From Vanessa cardui (lineage: Eukaryota > Arthropoda > Insecta > Lepidoptera > Nymphalidae): a DNA stretch of 64,000 bases. Location: the NCBI RefSeq assembly GCF_905220365.1, contig NC_061129.1, forward strand, positions 11,718,803 through 11,782,802, given 5' to 3'. The position numbers and the translations under genes were made by a program. Below are positions 44,036 through 56,550 of this stretch, in pieces (the stretch's first letter is position 1; every line of letters begins with the position of its first letter). Under the pieces are notes generated by a model. It was given only the letters and a program-made list of their open reading frames with translations. It was not told where the DNA came from and did not search any database.

Positions 44036-44633
44036 ATTTAATATAACTTAATTAATGATTGCCTTTGAAATAAACTTCTCTAGATATAAAATTAGTCAAT
44101 AATCAAGCATGCTATCCTTAGACTAACATAACCTCGTGGGTTGTTTCACAATGACATTGACACGCAAAGTCAAAACATCAGATCATAGATTTATCTCATT
44201 TCTGGATATATATTTATAAAATTTATAAAAAAAATCAGTAAACTCGATGTACATTAATCACATGTATACATACATAAATGTGCATATTATGTGCTTAAAA
44301 AAGTCATCTTAATTGAAATTTTTAAAAGCCATTCTTAGTTAAGATTTTTAGTATAAACATTTATGGTTGAAACAGTAACTAACTATAGAAGTTACAAAAA
44401 GTAGAAATAATAGCTCAAGTACGCTCTATTGATGCGCTAATGTGTTAAATTTTGTTATTGAAACATTTTATTTATCAATATAAAAATAGATTTTTGTATT
44501 GATTGACGAATTATTGTGTGTACAACACTAAAATGGGTTACAAACCGGAATGTCAAAATTATTATGACGTTTTCGTTTTCGTTTTAGTAAGCAGTGACGA
44601 ATAAGTGTTTATTTGCCATTTAAAATCCAAAAT
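44036..44633. promoter_or_regulatory. Shared divergent promoter interval, NOC2 and WDFY2
   Basis: The 598 bp between the two start codons must contain the 5' UTRs and promoters of both genes unless untranslated upstream exons exist. It is AT-rich with no clear TATA box placement that I would defend. A GC-richer patch with 'gacgttttcgttttcg' lies near 44565-44585, close to the WDFY2 start. Confidence 0.55.
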
Positions 44634-47600
44634 ATGGCTGCTGAAATAAAACCTGCACCTAGAACACCCAATGACAGATTTTCTACCACCAAAAAACCGG
44701 CTCTTCTAAGCAAATTGGAAGGTTGTACTGACGACGTCAACGCTGCAGTTGTGATTCCTGGCGAGGACGGAGTTATTAGTGTTTGCGATGATAAGTAAGC
44801 ATTATCAGCTAAATATTTCGTCTCTAACACGTACTAATCCTTTATATAGTACTTGGTATTTTTTTTATTATAATCCTCTTGTTTAACTTGCAAGTGGGTT
44901 GACATACCCACATCCAGTTTTCAGTTCCAAAATTCGACGTACAAAGTTCATTAATATTAATATGTTAATATAATATAGATGTGGTAACATTGACCTATTA
45001 CAAAAAATGATGTGCTTTTTAAAGGACAGTTCGAGTATGGTTGAAAAGGGATTCAGGACAGTATTGGCCAAGTATTTGTCAGTACATGCCATCAGGTTGT
45101 ACATCAATGTTCTACACGCCTGAAACACGCCAGTTATTTATTGGTCAAGAAAATGGAACTATTTCTGAGTTTACACTGGCTACTGATTGCAATAGGATAA
45201 ATCCCGTAAGTTATATTTGATATAATGATGTATAAAACAAGAAAAAATCTTGTTTGTAAAAATTCAGACAATATTGTGGTGCATTAACTTCCTTCTTATT
45301 TATAAATTAATAGATGAGAAAATATAGAAATCAAGTAAGAATATTATTTTGATTTGAGTTATAAAGTTCACACATTTTAAAAAGATAGCAAACTTCTTTG
45401 ATGAAATACAGCCTCATTATCATTGCTAAGTAATTAGCATATTATTTTTCTATCTAAGCTCAAGAAATTGTAATATACTAAATGAGATTAATCAATTAGA
45501 TATGTAAATGCAAATACAACTACAAAGTTACAAAAAATTACTTAATGGCACACCTAAATTAATCATGAGTTAACAGCAGCTTAACTGCTGTCAGTTATAT
45601 TGAAAATATTAACTAAAAATACGAAACTTCATAAAATTATTTCATTAATAGAAGATTATTTAAAATATGGTAATATTTAGCACTTCCTGTTGATAATGAT
45701 TAGAAATAAGTAATGTGTACTCCTCTAATTATCAGTTAGCTTATAATTAACTAGTTATTATAATTTAAAAAAGTATGATTAAATGTTATGCAAGATAATT
45801 GTCAGACATCATGTGCATGTTCAAATGTATGTTAGATCTATAAGATAGCTATTTTAATTATATTGTAGTGACTTAAGAACTGTATTAGTACATTAGTTTA
45901 ACAAATGAGATCATTTGTTAAATACGAAATAACCTATTACAAAGATTTAATTCTATTAGAATCTTTTACTTTATTTTCTTTAAAAAATTAACAAAGAACA
46001 GTAGGAAAACAGTTACTGGCTGAAAGATTTGTATGTGAAAATAAAAATACCTCTAAATCACTGATTACCACAGACTGGGTCACAACCCACCTAACAAAAA
46101 TCTTCAACTAGAAGAAAAGGGGCATAACTAATGGAATGATTTTTTATCATTTGCCATTTAAGGCTAAATTTAAACTTTTATTTTAGTCACTTTTATGCGG
46201 TACTTGAAGTATGCTTAAGCCAGTAAGGATGGCTATTACACAAATACTTATTTTGTGTAATTTAAAGTTTTACTTATTTATTTATGCTTATTTTCTAGAC
46301 ACGAGAATACCTAGCACACACCGCACGTGTCACCGCTGTGGTGTTCTCTCTGAGCTGTGAGTGGGTTCTCTCAGTGAGCCGAGATAAACTATTTTCCTAC
46401 CACTGCAGTGAAACTGGTCGCAGGATTGGTGGTTACTCCTTCGAGGCGTGGTGCACTGCCTTACAGTATCCTTTTGTTTTTATTAATATTGATTTTAAAA
46501 TCTTTCATAGTCCTATTATTATATATGGTTATGGCTTCAACTATAATTATTGCTCGTGAAGTCATAGAAATGAATTTTTTGTAGTATATTATCGTATTGT
46601 TATGTTCATAACTCTTTGTTATTCCTTAAAAATCAATTAACATACAATGCTTACAATTATGTGATAATATTTCCTGAACATTAACTAACAGATTTGATTC
46701 ACAATCAAAATATGCATTTATCGGAGATTACAGCGGGCAGATAACAATGTTAAAATTAGATAATAATGGTGCAACCCTAGTCACGACATTAAAAGGACAC
46801 ACAGGGTAAGTTAAAGTTTTTACTTTTACTAATTTAGGTTATAATTCAGATGATGTTTCAGTTTAGGCTATTTCAAGTGAATAAATTAATGTGGATGTGA
46901 ATGAAATAAGGGGTGGAGGAATCAAAATCAGCCCAATAGTCCTTACAACTTTAAAAAAAAAAAAAATTAAGTGTTGAATCATGAACGTACTTGCATTTCA
47001 CATGAAATCATATTCCAGCGTTTCTTTTAATATTATTACATTATAGATATACATATAATTTAAAACCAAGTGATTATTAAATTATTATATTATTATCTTT
47101 ATATAACTTATCTTTTGTATGCTAAAAATGCTAAGAAAAAACATTAAGTTAATTAAAATTCATTACTCAACTAAAGTCTTATTCATGTTTATATGGTTTC
47201 ATCCTTGGTTTTATGGAATACCTTCTATAAAGCTTATTAAGTGACATTAATGGGCACCACTGTCCATCCTGTGAAAATATTAACCACTTCTGATATCATC
47301 AATGAGCGATCAAGCTTGGGAATGTTATGGCCCTTGTGCCTGTAGTTACACTAGCTCACTTAACCTTCAAGAAAACATAACAATATAAAGTATTTCTGTT
47401 TAGTAGTAAAATCACTTAAAGGCACTATACATATTATTTTATGATTAGTGAGTGTTACTCAGGTAGGCTTAAACCAATGAGAATAGTGTACAAATATTAA
47501 TAATAATTGAAATTAATACGTGTAAACTAAATACATTATCATATACATAATATGATAAGCTATACTAATATGTGAAAGTAACTCATTCTGTTTGTCGTTC

Positions 47601-49202
47601 ACTGCCAAACCGCTGAACCGAATTTGATGTAATTTGTAGCTCCCAGGAAGGACAAAAGACAAAGGCTTTTTTTGCCTAATAAATGACAACCAAACCCATT
47701 AAACGGGAGCGACGCTGCGGGCGACAATTTTTTATTGTTATAATGAAGGTCAAATTAGTAGGTGCTCACTGTGTTGTTCTTTTTTTCTAGTTCTGTGCGG
47801 GTTTTGAACTGGGCTCCTATACCGCAGTTACTGTTTAGTGGTTCCTTTGATCAAACAATTATTGTTTGGGATATTGGTGGCCAGAAAGGGACAGCGTATG
47901 AACTTCAAGGTCATAGGTAAGCTTCTTTTTGAATTATCACGAGAAAACCATTCAGTAGTAGTTTTACAAAGTTCATTAAATGTTAAATTATTGTTATCTA
48001 TCGTGCTGTAAATTGTATTTTATCCTTATGAAAATTATAATTTTTTTTTAGTAAACATCAATCCTTTTGAGTTAAATCTATAGAATTGGTGGTGGACGAA
48101 ATATTTGATTTCCAAGTGAGTCAGTACCCTTTAGTTCGGCGCGGAGATCCCTAGAAAATACTTGTTTTGAAAACACTTGTAGTCAAAATCGATCCATATC
48201 ATCTTTTAAATATAATTTATAATTATTTCCCATGCAGTATATTCATCTTTTGCTACAAAGTTTTCTTTTGTTTTATGATATACGTAAGCGGATAGGCAAT
48301 GGTCACAAGTGTCTCTAGACATTGGTACTGTGAGAAATAATTCTGGGAACTAGGATGTTATGTCGCTTGTGCGTGTAGTTACACTGGCTAACTCAGCTTT
48401 TAAACTTGATGTCATCACTCGTAGCAACAAGGTGACGGGGCTGTGGTACGTGGGCGGCTGCACGCGCCTCGTGTCGTGCGGCGAGGACGGCGCGCTGGGC
48501 GTGTGGGAGATGGGCGTGGCGCGCCGCGAGACGCCGGCGTGGCGCGAGGCCGACCTCTGCCAGCTGTGCCGCGCGCCCTTCATCTGGAACGTGCGCGCCA
48601 TGATGGAGAAGAAGCAGCTGGGTCGGTACCATATTGCAACACACCGCTCATCAGTAAAATGACTCAGTAGCGCTTACAAACAATTACACATAATACTTTC
48701 TAAAATATAGTGTCATATGAAGCTTTGCACTAACAATCTTAATAGCTTTTTAGATTATTTATTTATCGATAGGGATAGTATATTATGTAAACGGCACAAC
48801 CAATGTATTATAGTTTTTATAAGAATCATATGATATTAATGATTGCTGATAACTGAGTGGTTGGAGATGCGTATTGTGAACGTGCGTTGGCGCAGGTCTC
48901 CGGCAGCACCACTGCCGCTGGTGCGGCGCGGCGGTGTGCGGCGCGTGCTCCCCGCACCGCCTGCCGCTGCCCGTCATGGGCTTCGAGTTCCCGCAGCGCG
49001 TCTGCGCCGCCTGCTACGACACGCTGCGCCACGAGCCGTGAGTACACGCACACACACACGCACCACACTTACACACACACACACACACACGCACTTACAC
49101 TCACCCACTTTCACACACGCACACACACGCACTTACTCACACACACACACACACACTTACACACACACACACACACACACACTTACACACACACACACAC
49201 AC

Positions 49203-49242
<40 letters not shown>

Positions 49243-49555
49243 CTTGGACACAAGTAGTGATGTGATAGTAACCGCTCGTGTCAACGGCGCGTCCGCGTTG
49301 CAGGCGCGAGTCGCTGGCGTCGTTCCACGACATGAAGCACGCCGTGGCGTCGCTGTTCGTGGACGAGGCCACGGGCCGCATGTGCACGGCGGGCAAGGAC
49401 CGCGTCATCAAGGTGACCGTTAGCTTTTCTTACCTCTAAATGGCAGCATAAGCCTGTGCAACTTGTGTATTGATTAACTTTAATATTTTGTTAAGGTATG
49501 GGATATCAGTGTGTTGCTTGCGCCCGCGCCGAAACCGGGTACCAGCGACCAGTAG
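44634..49555 (+). CDS. WDFY2: WDFY2, WD-repeat and FYVE-domain endosomal protein
   Basis: WDFY2 (ProF) is an early-endosome scaffold that binds PI3P through its FYVE finger and holds kinases such as Akt and PKCzeta near substrates. Nine exons: 44634-44794, 45025-45205, 46299-46465, 46692-46805, 47791-47916, 48425-48621, 48896-49037, 49304-49412, 49496-49555. They total 1,257 nt, 418 residues, versus 400 in human. WD motifs are clear: V-R-V-W (exon 2), I-V-W-D-I-G-G (exon 5), G-V-W-E-M (exon 6) and, after the finger, K-V-W-D-I (exon 9). The FYVE finger interrupts the propeller at residues 293-360, with four C-x2-C pairs (295/298, 322/325, 330/333, 352/355) and the R-Q-H-H-C-R basic motif. Start is the first ATG. 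Exons 6-8 are very GC-rich. Confidence 0.95.
47240..47405 (-). repeat. Decayed SINE fragment, minus orientation
   Basis: Blocks 'gggaatgttatggcccttgt', 'gcctgtagttacactagctcac' and 'aaccttcaag' match the reverse complement of the SINE at 31957-32277. It lies in WDFY2 intron 4. Confidence 0.6.
48285..48420 (-). repeat. Decayed SINE ending at the WDFY2 exon 6 acceptor
   Basis: 'gggaactaggatgttatgtc', 'gcttgtgcgtgtagttacac' and 'tggctaactcag' are the reverse complement of the SINE family at 31957-32277. The similarity fades into 'cttttaaacttgat', just before the AG at 48423-48424 that starts exon 6. The splice acceptor context thus seems to lie in SINE-derived DNA. Confidence 0.65.
49041..49242. 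repeat. (CA)n microsatellite next to the FYVE exon
   Basis: About 200 bp of interrupted CA repeat begins two bases after the GTGAGT donor of WDFY2 exon 7 and fills most of the 266 bp intron. Open frames made of Thr-His or Cys-Val runs across it are artefacts. Confidence 0.95.
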
Positions 49556-52500
49556 TCGTAAACGAACTTCGTGCGACGTCTAGCGAGTTCGAGATTCGTT
49601 CAACTACACCACGTCGTAGCAAGTGTCTAACGATATAATGATAAACCATGTAGATTCGAAATATACGGAATCGAAAATTGGAGTAAATATATCCAGATTA
49701 TTAATTTATTTCTAAGTTAAAAGATGTTTTATCTGTATTAATATGTATTGTAAAAAACATTCTTATTGATATATAAATTTATTAATTCGAAATTAGTATA
49801 ATTTCATAAATATATTTATGACAGATCTGAATCCTATCGAAGGAATATAAATTGATTTTTAATATAGCGATTTAATTGCCTGCATTTTATCTAAAAATTT
49901 TTATCACATATTTATCTAGATCCTCTTATTGGTACAGATTACCAACGCGACTAAATTTTAATAATAAACCCACCATAGAGTTTATTTTAATTTCTAAATT
50001 GTCTATGGTCGGCCTTACTAAATTCAACAGATGTCTATTTAATGAGCTATTTAAAAAACACAAAAACAATCTATGCTGAGAAATATCGATTGTGATTGTA
50101 AATAAGTACTAATAAATTCAATAAATCTTTATCAAGAGTTTTAAGAATATATTGTACGAAAATAAAGTCGAATTTGGAACTAGAACGTTTTAGAAACTCA
50201 ACTGTTAAATTTGAAATTTATTTTGTTTATTTCGCTTAAGCGATACGTCTACTAATATTATAGACGTGAAAAATGTTTGTTTGTATGTAGAGGTAGGTTG
50301 CTGTAATAACTATTGTAAAAAAAAACCACTGGTAACTTACATTATTCGTTAGTAATAAAAGGTTATATTTATATCCAAGCGAAACCTCGCTAGTAAATAG
50401 TCATTCCAACATATAAGTCTATATAATAATACCTCCTTAGCAAATCTTTTGTTCTAGTTATTAAAAAAAAAGTGTTCTCATTTATAATTAGAATATTTTA
50501 ATAATAATTTCGATATTGTATGTTCAGATCTGTCGATATATATACTTTTTTGTGTCATGGCTGCTATATGCCAAAATGATTTGGGTAGTTGAATGACATT
50601 TCAGAAAAATAGTAAACGAAGAATATCGCTTGTAAAATGTATAATCTACGAACAATTGATGTTTTCATATATTTATTACTATTTACATTAGTAGAATATA
50701 ATGTTAATGGTCCAACGAACGTTTTCAGTAAAGTTTAGTTTCTCCAGCTATTTAAATGTAAGACTGAATCTTTCAGAATAATAATTTATAATGAGATCTT
50801 GGATACTAGGCGTGTATGTAACTTATTAGATTAGGTTATACAGTAAATAAATGAAACAATATAAAAATTTCAATTGCCTTCGACGTTTTTTTCAAATGTA
50901 CGTAAAATAAATTTCGTCGTGGTTGTTAAAAGTTACAATAACAGGGTGTTCTTAAGAGTTAATTTTAAGAATTAGTCAATCTTCGAAAGATTATTTGATA
51001 ATTTATTATGATTTATATGTTTTAAAGTTAGAAACACCCTGTAAATAAGAAAATATTGGATTAGAAATATTAAATAAAAGACATTTTGTTAGCCATTGTA
51101 TTATTAATAATATTATCGGCACAGATAAAAAATTGAATGAAAAAAAAATACGTTACAATTATAAATGTGTTCATTGAATCAGTTTAATCTGTGTCTCGGA
51201 CACGTGTTTAGACCAAATAAAATGTGGTCTCTTACTAGAATTATTTATTGATGTAAGTATGTAATAGATTATTTTCTTATATATTATTAAACAATGCAAA
51301 AAATATAATATTTATAAAATTTTATAAACTCGGCTGCGGAAAGCCTTGATGCTTATTTTTGGGCGATTATAAATTTATAATATTTCATTGAAAAAAATTA
51401 GCGACAATGTTATTGTAATTTTAAAATTTTTAATATTTTTTTAATTAATATAATTTGTGTAACCAAGGTTTAAAGTATTATATGTTATGTAACACTTCAA
51501 AATGAGGTCTTTGCAGCATTGTTTTTTTTTCAGCTCTTTAGGGTCGTACATATAGATTTTAGAGTTTCACTTTTTTTTTTTTAATTCAGTTACACCTTGT
51601 GTGTATATTATTATGTATAACCAAAGTACCAAAATGCATTTTAAATGTACCTACAGATTTCGTTCTTAATTTAAATGTTAGAATATCTCATCTTTCTAAA
51701 TATTTAAAATTCGAACTCGACGATTTAAAGAAAATCTGTGGTTACATTTCGAATGCTGCATTTCTTCGAGAAAATTCCCGAAAGTATCAAACTAGCATTT
51801 GTTGAAAACAGTTATGTCTTCAAAATGTATGTTTAATGCGTTCCGATTTGGTAACAGTTTCGAATGAGTTCGAATGAGTATAAATTTTTTTATTCAGGAT
51901 TTATAAACCATTTAAAAAAATCTTGTTTCCGTAATAAAATTGTGTGAGTATTCTCGATTATATTTTTGGTCTTGTTACATTTTTTTAAAAAGTCACTTAA
52001 TGTATTTGACTTCTTTTATTGTTTTCAAAAAATTGTAGTTTTCCCTTAAATTGTTGACCTTAGTGTTACCAGACTTTTATAAATTAAAAATAACCAGCAT
52101 ACAACATCAACTAAACGTGTTGTATATTTTAATAAAAAAAAAGGAACAATGCGCGGCATTCACAAGTTTGTGTGTAACATGTTATTAAATTAATAATAGT
52201 AATGTTTGAAACGTTTACTTACTACGTTTATATGTAATTGAAAATAATTTCCGGTGTGGAGCCAATGATTAATTAAATTTGTAAAAAATACATATATATT
52301 ATTAATCGATTTATATTTTCGAACCACACGCGGAAGCTTGTCCGTGTGACCGTTTTTATTTAAGATAAGCTGGGTTCACACTTCACATCCGTCATATTTG
52401 AGTCATGGTCTTTATGAAAAAAAAAAATGTGATTAGAGAGTTATGAGTATTATGCAATATCCAGTGTGCACTCGGGTTTAATAATCTATTTTGTCAAAGG

Positions 52501-53192
52501 AAACACGTTTTATCATAATAGCGTTTATTGGAGTCGTAATACAGTCATTGTATGACATCGAACGCTTCGTACTTTGTTGCCAAACGTATTCTTCAATGTC
52601 TAAAGTGATTCATGATGAAACAATATTAGTTGGACTAGTTTTACTCGTAGTTTGGTCGTTTATACTGAAATTACATTACTGTGCTATACTTATATTTATA
52701 TTAGCATTGTACTATATCCGTAGGTACGCTACATATTACGTTTTTTGTTATATAAGGTTTGGATAAAAGATATATTTAAAAATAAATTACATTTATGTTA
52801 TTAAAAGATAAATATTTTTTTATTCACTGAGCTTATTTGTGTTTGTAAAGTAACACTGTAAGATAAAAGTCACCGTGTAATTATTAGGTATATAATATAT
52901 CTACATACATAGATCGCTTAAAGTTTTTATGCCAATAAAATGATGAATAAATAAAGTGTATTATTTCAACGTCTCTGAGGGTGAGGTAGTCTATGCAGTG
53001 CATGCGTTTCTATGAAGGGCAGTGAACAGTTCGCCACTAAACTAAAATAAATATTAAATAGAACGGGTGTCAATGACTCGGTCACTGGTCAGCCTTTATT
53101 CAGGTACGTCGTTGTCTCTCCAGAGTCTCCTCTCTTAATTCCTGCCGTCGTCGCCGGCTTCAGCCTCGTGTCAGCTCACCATTAGCTAACAT
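49556..53192. other. Intergenic interval and 3' UTRs, WDFY2 to chitin-binding gene
   Basis: About 3.6 kb of AT-rich DNA between convergent genes. Plus-strand AATAAA signals for WDFY2 occur at 50111-50116, 50161-50166 and later. A minus-strand AATAAA at 53095-53100 lies 93 bases beyond the chitin-binding gene's stop. I see no supported gene; small open frames here lack any family resemblance. One short inverted repeat element is listed separately. Confidence 0.6.
50941..51042. repeat. Small inverted-repeat element (MITE-like)
   Basis: Ends 'acagggtgtt' and 'aacaccctgt' are perfect 10 bp inverted repeats bracketing 102 bp of AT-rich non-coding sequence. The form suggests a tiny non-autonomous DNA transposon. 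No second copy is seen in this window. Confidence 0.5.
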
Positions 53193-55126
53193 TCAGCCGG
53201 GACAGGTGTACTGTTCTTTGGGCACACACACTTGACCACTAAACACGTGCCCCATCGGACATGTTAAATAAGTTCTCAGACCGGACACACAGAAATAGTA
53301 TTTTTTACATTCTGTTCCCTGTTGCACATAGAAACCATCACGTTCACAATATTTGCCACCGTTTTCTACAGCGCTTTTCCGCGGAGCGCCACACGTGTGA
53401 TGCGCTGGCTCGACGCAGGAACGTCCATCGAATATCTTCCCACCGAGGCACGATAACGTCGCAAGTCTGTCACCACCCTCGCAGTAAAAGTACCTGTAAA
53501 AATATTAAACTTTAGTTTTTATCTTAGCAAAAAACATTAAATAACAATGTGGTTTAAAGTACCTATGACAATTAGACTCCAGCTCCGCGTGATAACCGTC
53601 TGCGAGGCTAGAACACGAGTAATCTTCGCTCGGACAGACAGACGGATGTTTCGGAACACACGATTCACCGTCGAAAATTCGTCCCCCGGGGCACGCGTAG
53701 ACCGCTTTCTCGCCGTTGGTACACGTGTAAAATCCTCGGCATCCCGCATCGACAGCTCGATAGCGACCATCTGCCCGCCCGTAACACGAATCACGTTCTA
53801 GACTCGGGCATAAGTACTGGGACTCTAGAGAACACCTTGCTCCGTCATACACGTGTCCGGGTGGACACGCCAAAACCGTTTGCATGGGACCCTCACAGTG
53901 AAAATATCGCGTACAATTGGAATCTAGGTCCTGATAGGTTCCACTGGGCATGCCCTCGCAAGCTCTCGATCGTTTGGGGTTTTCACAGTAAAATGCTTTT
54001 TTGGGAACACATCCGACGCCGTCGAATACGAAACCGGATTCGCATGAACCTCGAAAGGTGACTCTTTCACGATTGCATTCGTACCAAGAGGAACAATCTC
54101 TCCAATCTCTATATATACCGTCTTGTCGGTTGAAGCAGGGACTGCGCCCCGGTGGGGGGCAGTGAGTTTCCGACGCTGGCTCGCAACCGCTTCCCGAGAA
54201 TAACAAGCCGGCTTCACATACGCCTCGACGGATGACACGGTGAGATTCGCACACGAAATACTCTCGACATCCAGTCGATCGATCCGCGTATGCGCCATCC
54301 ATTGCTTTTTGACACAATGAAGAACAAGCTTCGTCTGAGCAAAAATCGGCATCGCCAGCTGGTAGCGGTACAGCAGCGGCGCGTGGAGGCGGACATGTGC
54401 TGACGCATGCACCAGCACAAGACACTGCAGCGCGTAATTCTGCACCGCGGCAATGCAACGTCCGGCGGCATTCGTGCGACGAGTCCGGGTAGTTTCCATC
54501 TGGGAGCCCTGCGCACAGGGGCTCGTAGCAGGTACCGGCCCCGCGAGAGCAGGCTTGTGTCACTAGATCAAACCACGAACCGGACGGGCAAGCGTGATCG
54601 ATGGCCGTGCCATTAACACATCGGTAATAGTGGCGACATGCTGTTCCCGGCGTAGCGTAGGCGAGCGTGTCTTCCGAAGTGCACACGAGGCGTGTGCATT
54701 GCTGGCTGCGACGCGGAACACACGCTCCAGCCGCCTCACTAAATATGCGCCCCGGAGCGCAGACGTAGCGTCCCCGCACCGTGCCTGCCGCACAACGAAA
54801 ATATTCACGGCAGTCGGTGTCATAGTCCACGAAGAGTCCGTCTTTAGTGCAAGCGATATCGTTTCCATCTGAAAAATATCGTACATATTAAAAAACACAT
54901 ACATTACAGTGTATAAGTGACTAACAATGTTGGAATTGACATTTTTTTTTAAAAAAAATGTATAAAGGTATTATTTTATGTGTAATTATCTCTTAAATTA
55001 GTAGAAAAATGTAAATTGTCAATTAGAAGAACAAAACTTACTTGAGAGTATCGCGGCGGCTGCGGCGGCGAGCAAGTTAGCCGCGAACGCAAGGCTTTGA
55101 GTGCGGGCGAGCGCGCGCGCAGACAT
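53193..55126 (-). CDS. Secreted protein with nine CBM14 (peritrophin-A) chitin-binding domains
   Basis: It should bind chitin outside the cell, in cuticle or peritrophic matrix. Three minus-strand exons: 55126-55042, 54868-53563, 53493-53193, 1,692 nt, 563 residues. The first 28 residues form a signal peptide with an Ala/Leu-rich core. From residue 35 to the end I count nine six-cysteine CBM14 modules of about 52-60 residues, for example C-R-E-Y-F-R-C with G-R-I-F (first) and C-K-K-Y-Y-F-C with G-H-V-F (last). The third module (about 147-205) lacks the aromatic pair before its third cysteine and the G-x-x-F turn. Very short linkers, no mucin stretch. A minus-strand AATAAA lies at 53095-53100. 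The coding sequence is far more GC-rich than its surroundings. I cannot assign it to a named peritrophin or CPAP group. Confidence 0.9.
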
Positions 55127-56340
55127 ATCGGCTGCGACTGAGCGCGCCCGCGAGCGTGACGCAGAGCGGATAGGGTTCCTTGACATTCGCACGCCCCTGC
55201 CGTAACTTGATCCCTGCGGTGGCCCGGATGCAGCCTTCGAGTTAGGAATCTAGACACGCCTTGTTTTGTAGCACCGTTCGAGTGAAAACTTACGTGGTCG
55301 TAGAACTACAGCGTGACCTTTGCCTCCCAATTAGGTAAAATGATCGGGAAATTCCAATTTCTCATTGTGATATATTTATTAGTTTCAAACGTCGCTCGCA
55401 ATGTTTAGAATTGTTTATTAAAGTCAGATTCTAACTGACCATTATTTTTTTACTTGATCAATTACTCGGTTATCATTTTATGATCGCATCCGTGGGAAAC
55501 TTTTAAAAAAAGATCACGTGACGTAAATAAATGAATACTTGGTATTAAGACCGATTCTCTTAGAAATTCTAAATGATTAGCGATGAGTCGTCATCATCTA
55601 CATCTTATAATGAAACGAGTAATACTTTTATATGAGTACATCATAAACGGAACGGAAAGAAGCAATATAAATTATTATAAAATAACTATTTTCTTTGTAA
55701 TTAATAGTGTCAGTACTTTATATTTATGAAAGGTGTTATTTATATTTTAAGTTTAAGTTAGATAACAATTTCCAACAGCCTTCGAGATCGAAATCACGAA
55801 CCATCGAAGAGGCGCTTAAAATTCGATGATTCGTAAGAATGTGAGGAATGCTATCTTAGTGCGAAACGCCACAGGCATCCTCTGCGGGGGGCGGTCAACG
55901 GGCGTAATCAATTCTAATCGGACGTTCGGTATTTCTGATAACAATCTACAGATTATGTTACTTCATTGTTAATTGGGCTACCACACAAATAAATGTCTAT
56001 AAATTCTTAACTATTCTAAAAAAACAATATCGCTCTCTTAAATATTATATATCTACGTTTTATGATTGTTTTCGTTCTACTTGAAGATTTGGCAATAACT
56101 AAAATACATGTTATTTCGATCGATTCAATGAGTGTTATGAATTACGTACTTTTTGTTTTTCAAATGTTTATATGTATTAGAAACTTGAAGGTATATTCAT
56201 AGCTCTACGCCACACCTACGCATAAAGTTTAATTTTAATTTACTATTAATTTCTAACGAATGCGCCAGATAATACGTTATTTTTGTGTCTACAATTAGAT
56301 TAGAGTATAGGTACCTATAGTTTAACAAAGAAGTTATTGT

Positions 56341-56550
56341 TGTAGCCTAAGTCACCCCTTTTTATATAAGCTATCTGTTAGTCCCGTCAAAATCGGTCAA
56401 GCCTTTCCAGAGATTAGCCAGAACAAACAGTCAGACAGACAGAGAAACAATAAAAAAATATATACTTTTTGGTATATGGACCGTGTGCATACATTAAGCA
56501 TTTAGTAAATAGCAGTCATTTTAATATTACAAACAGACACTACAATTGTA
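56341..56550 (+). repeat. Dispersed non-LTR-like repeat, copy 2
   Basis: Matches 25425-25652 block by block: 'agtcccgtcaaaatcgg', 'ccagagattagcc', a CAGA run, 'ttggtatatggaccgtg' and 'ttttaatattacaaacag'. The first 60 bases of copy 1 are missing. Confidence 0.65.

Noticed and set aside
52491..52766. 91-codon frame with several hydrophobic segments
   Set aside because: No ATG at its start, no family resemblance, and AT-rich DNA easily gives Leu/Ile/Phe-rich frames. Not supported as a gene.
53924..54904. Several minus-strand frames overlapping the CBM14 gene
   Set aside because: They are other reading frames of a GC-rich coding exon. Only the cysteine-patterned frame makes a known fold.
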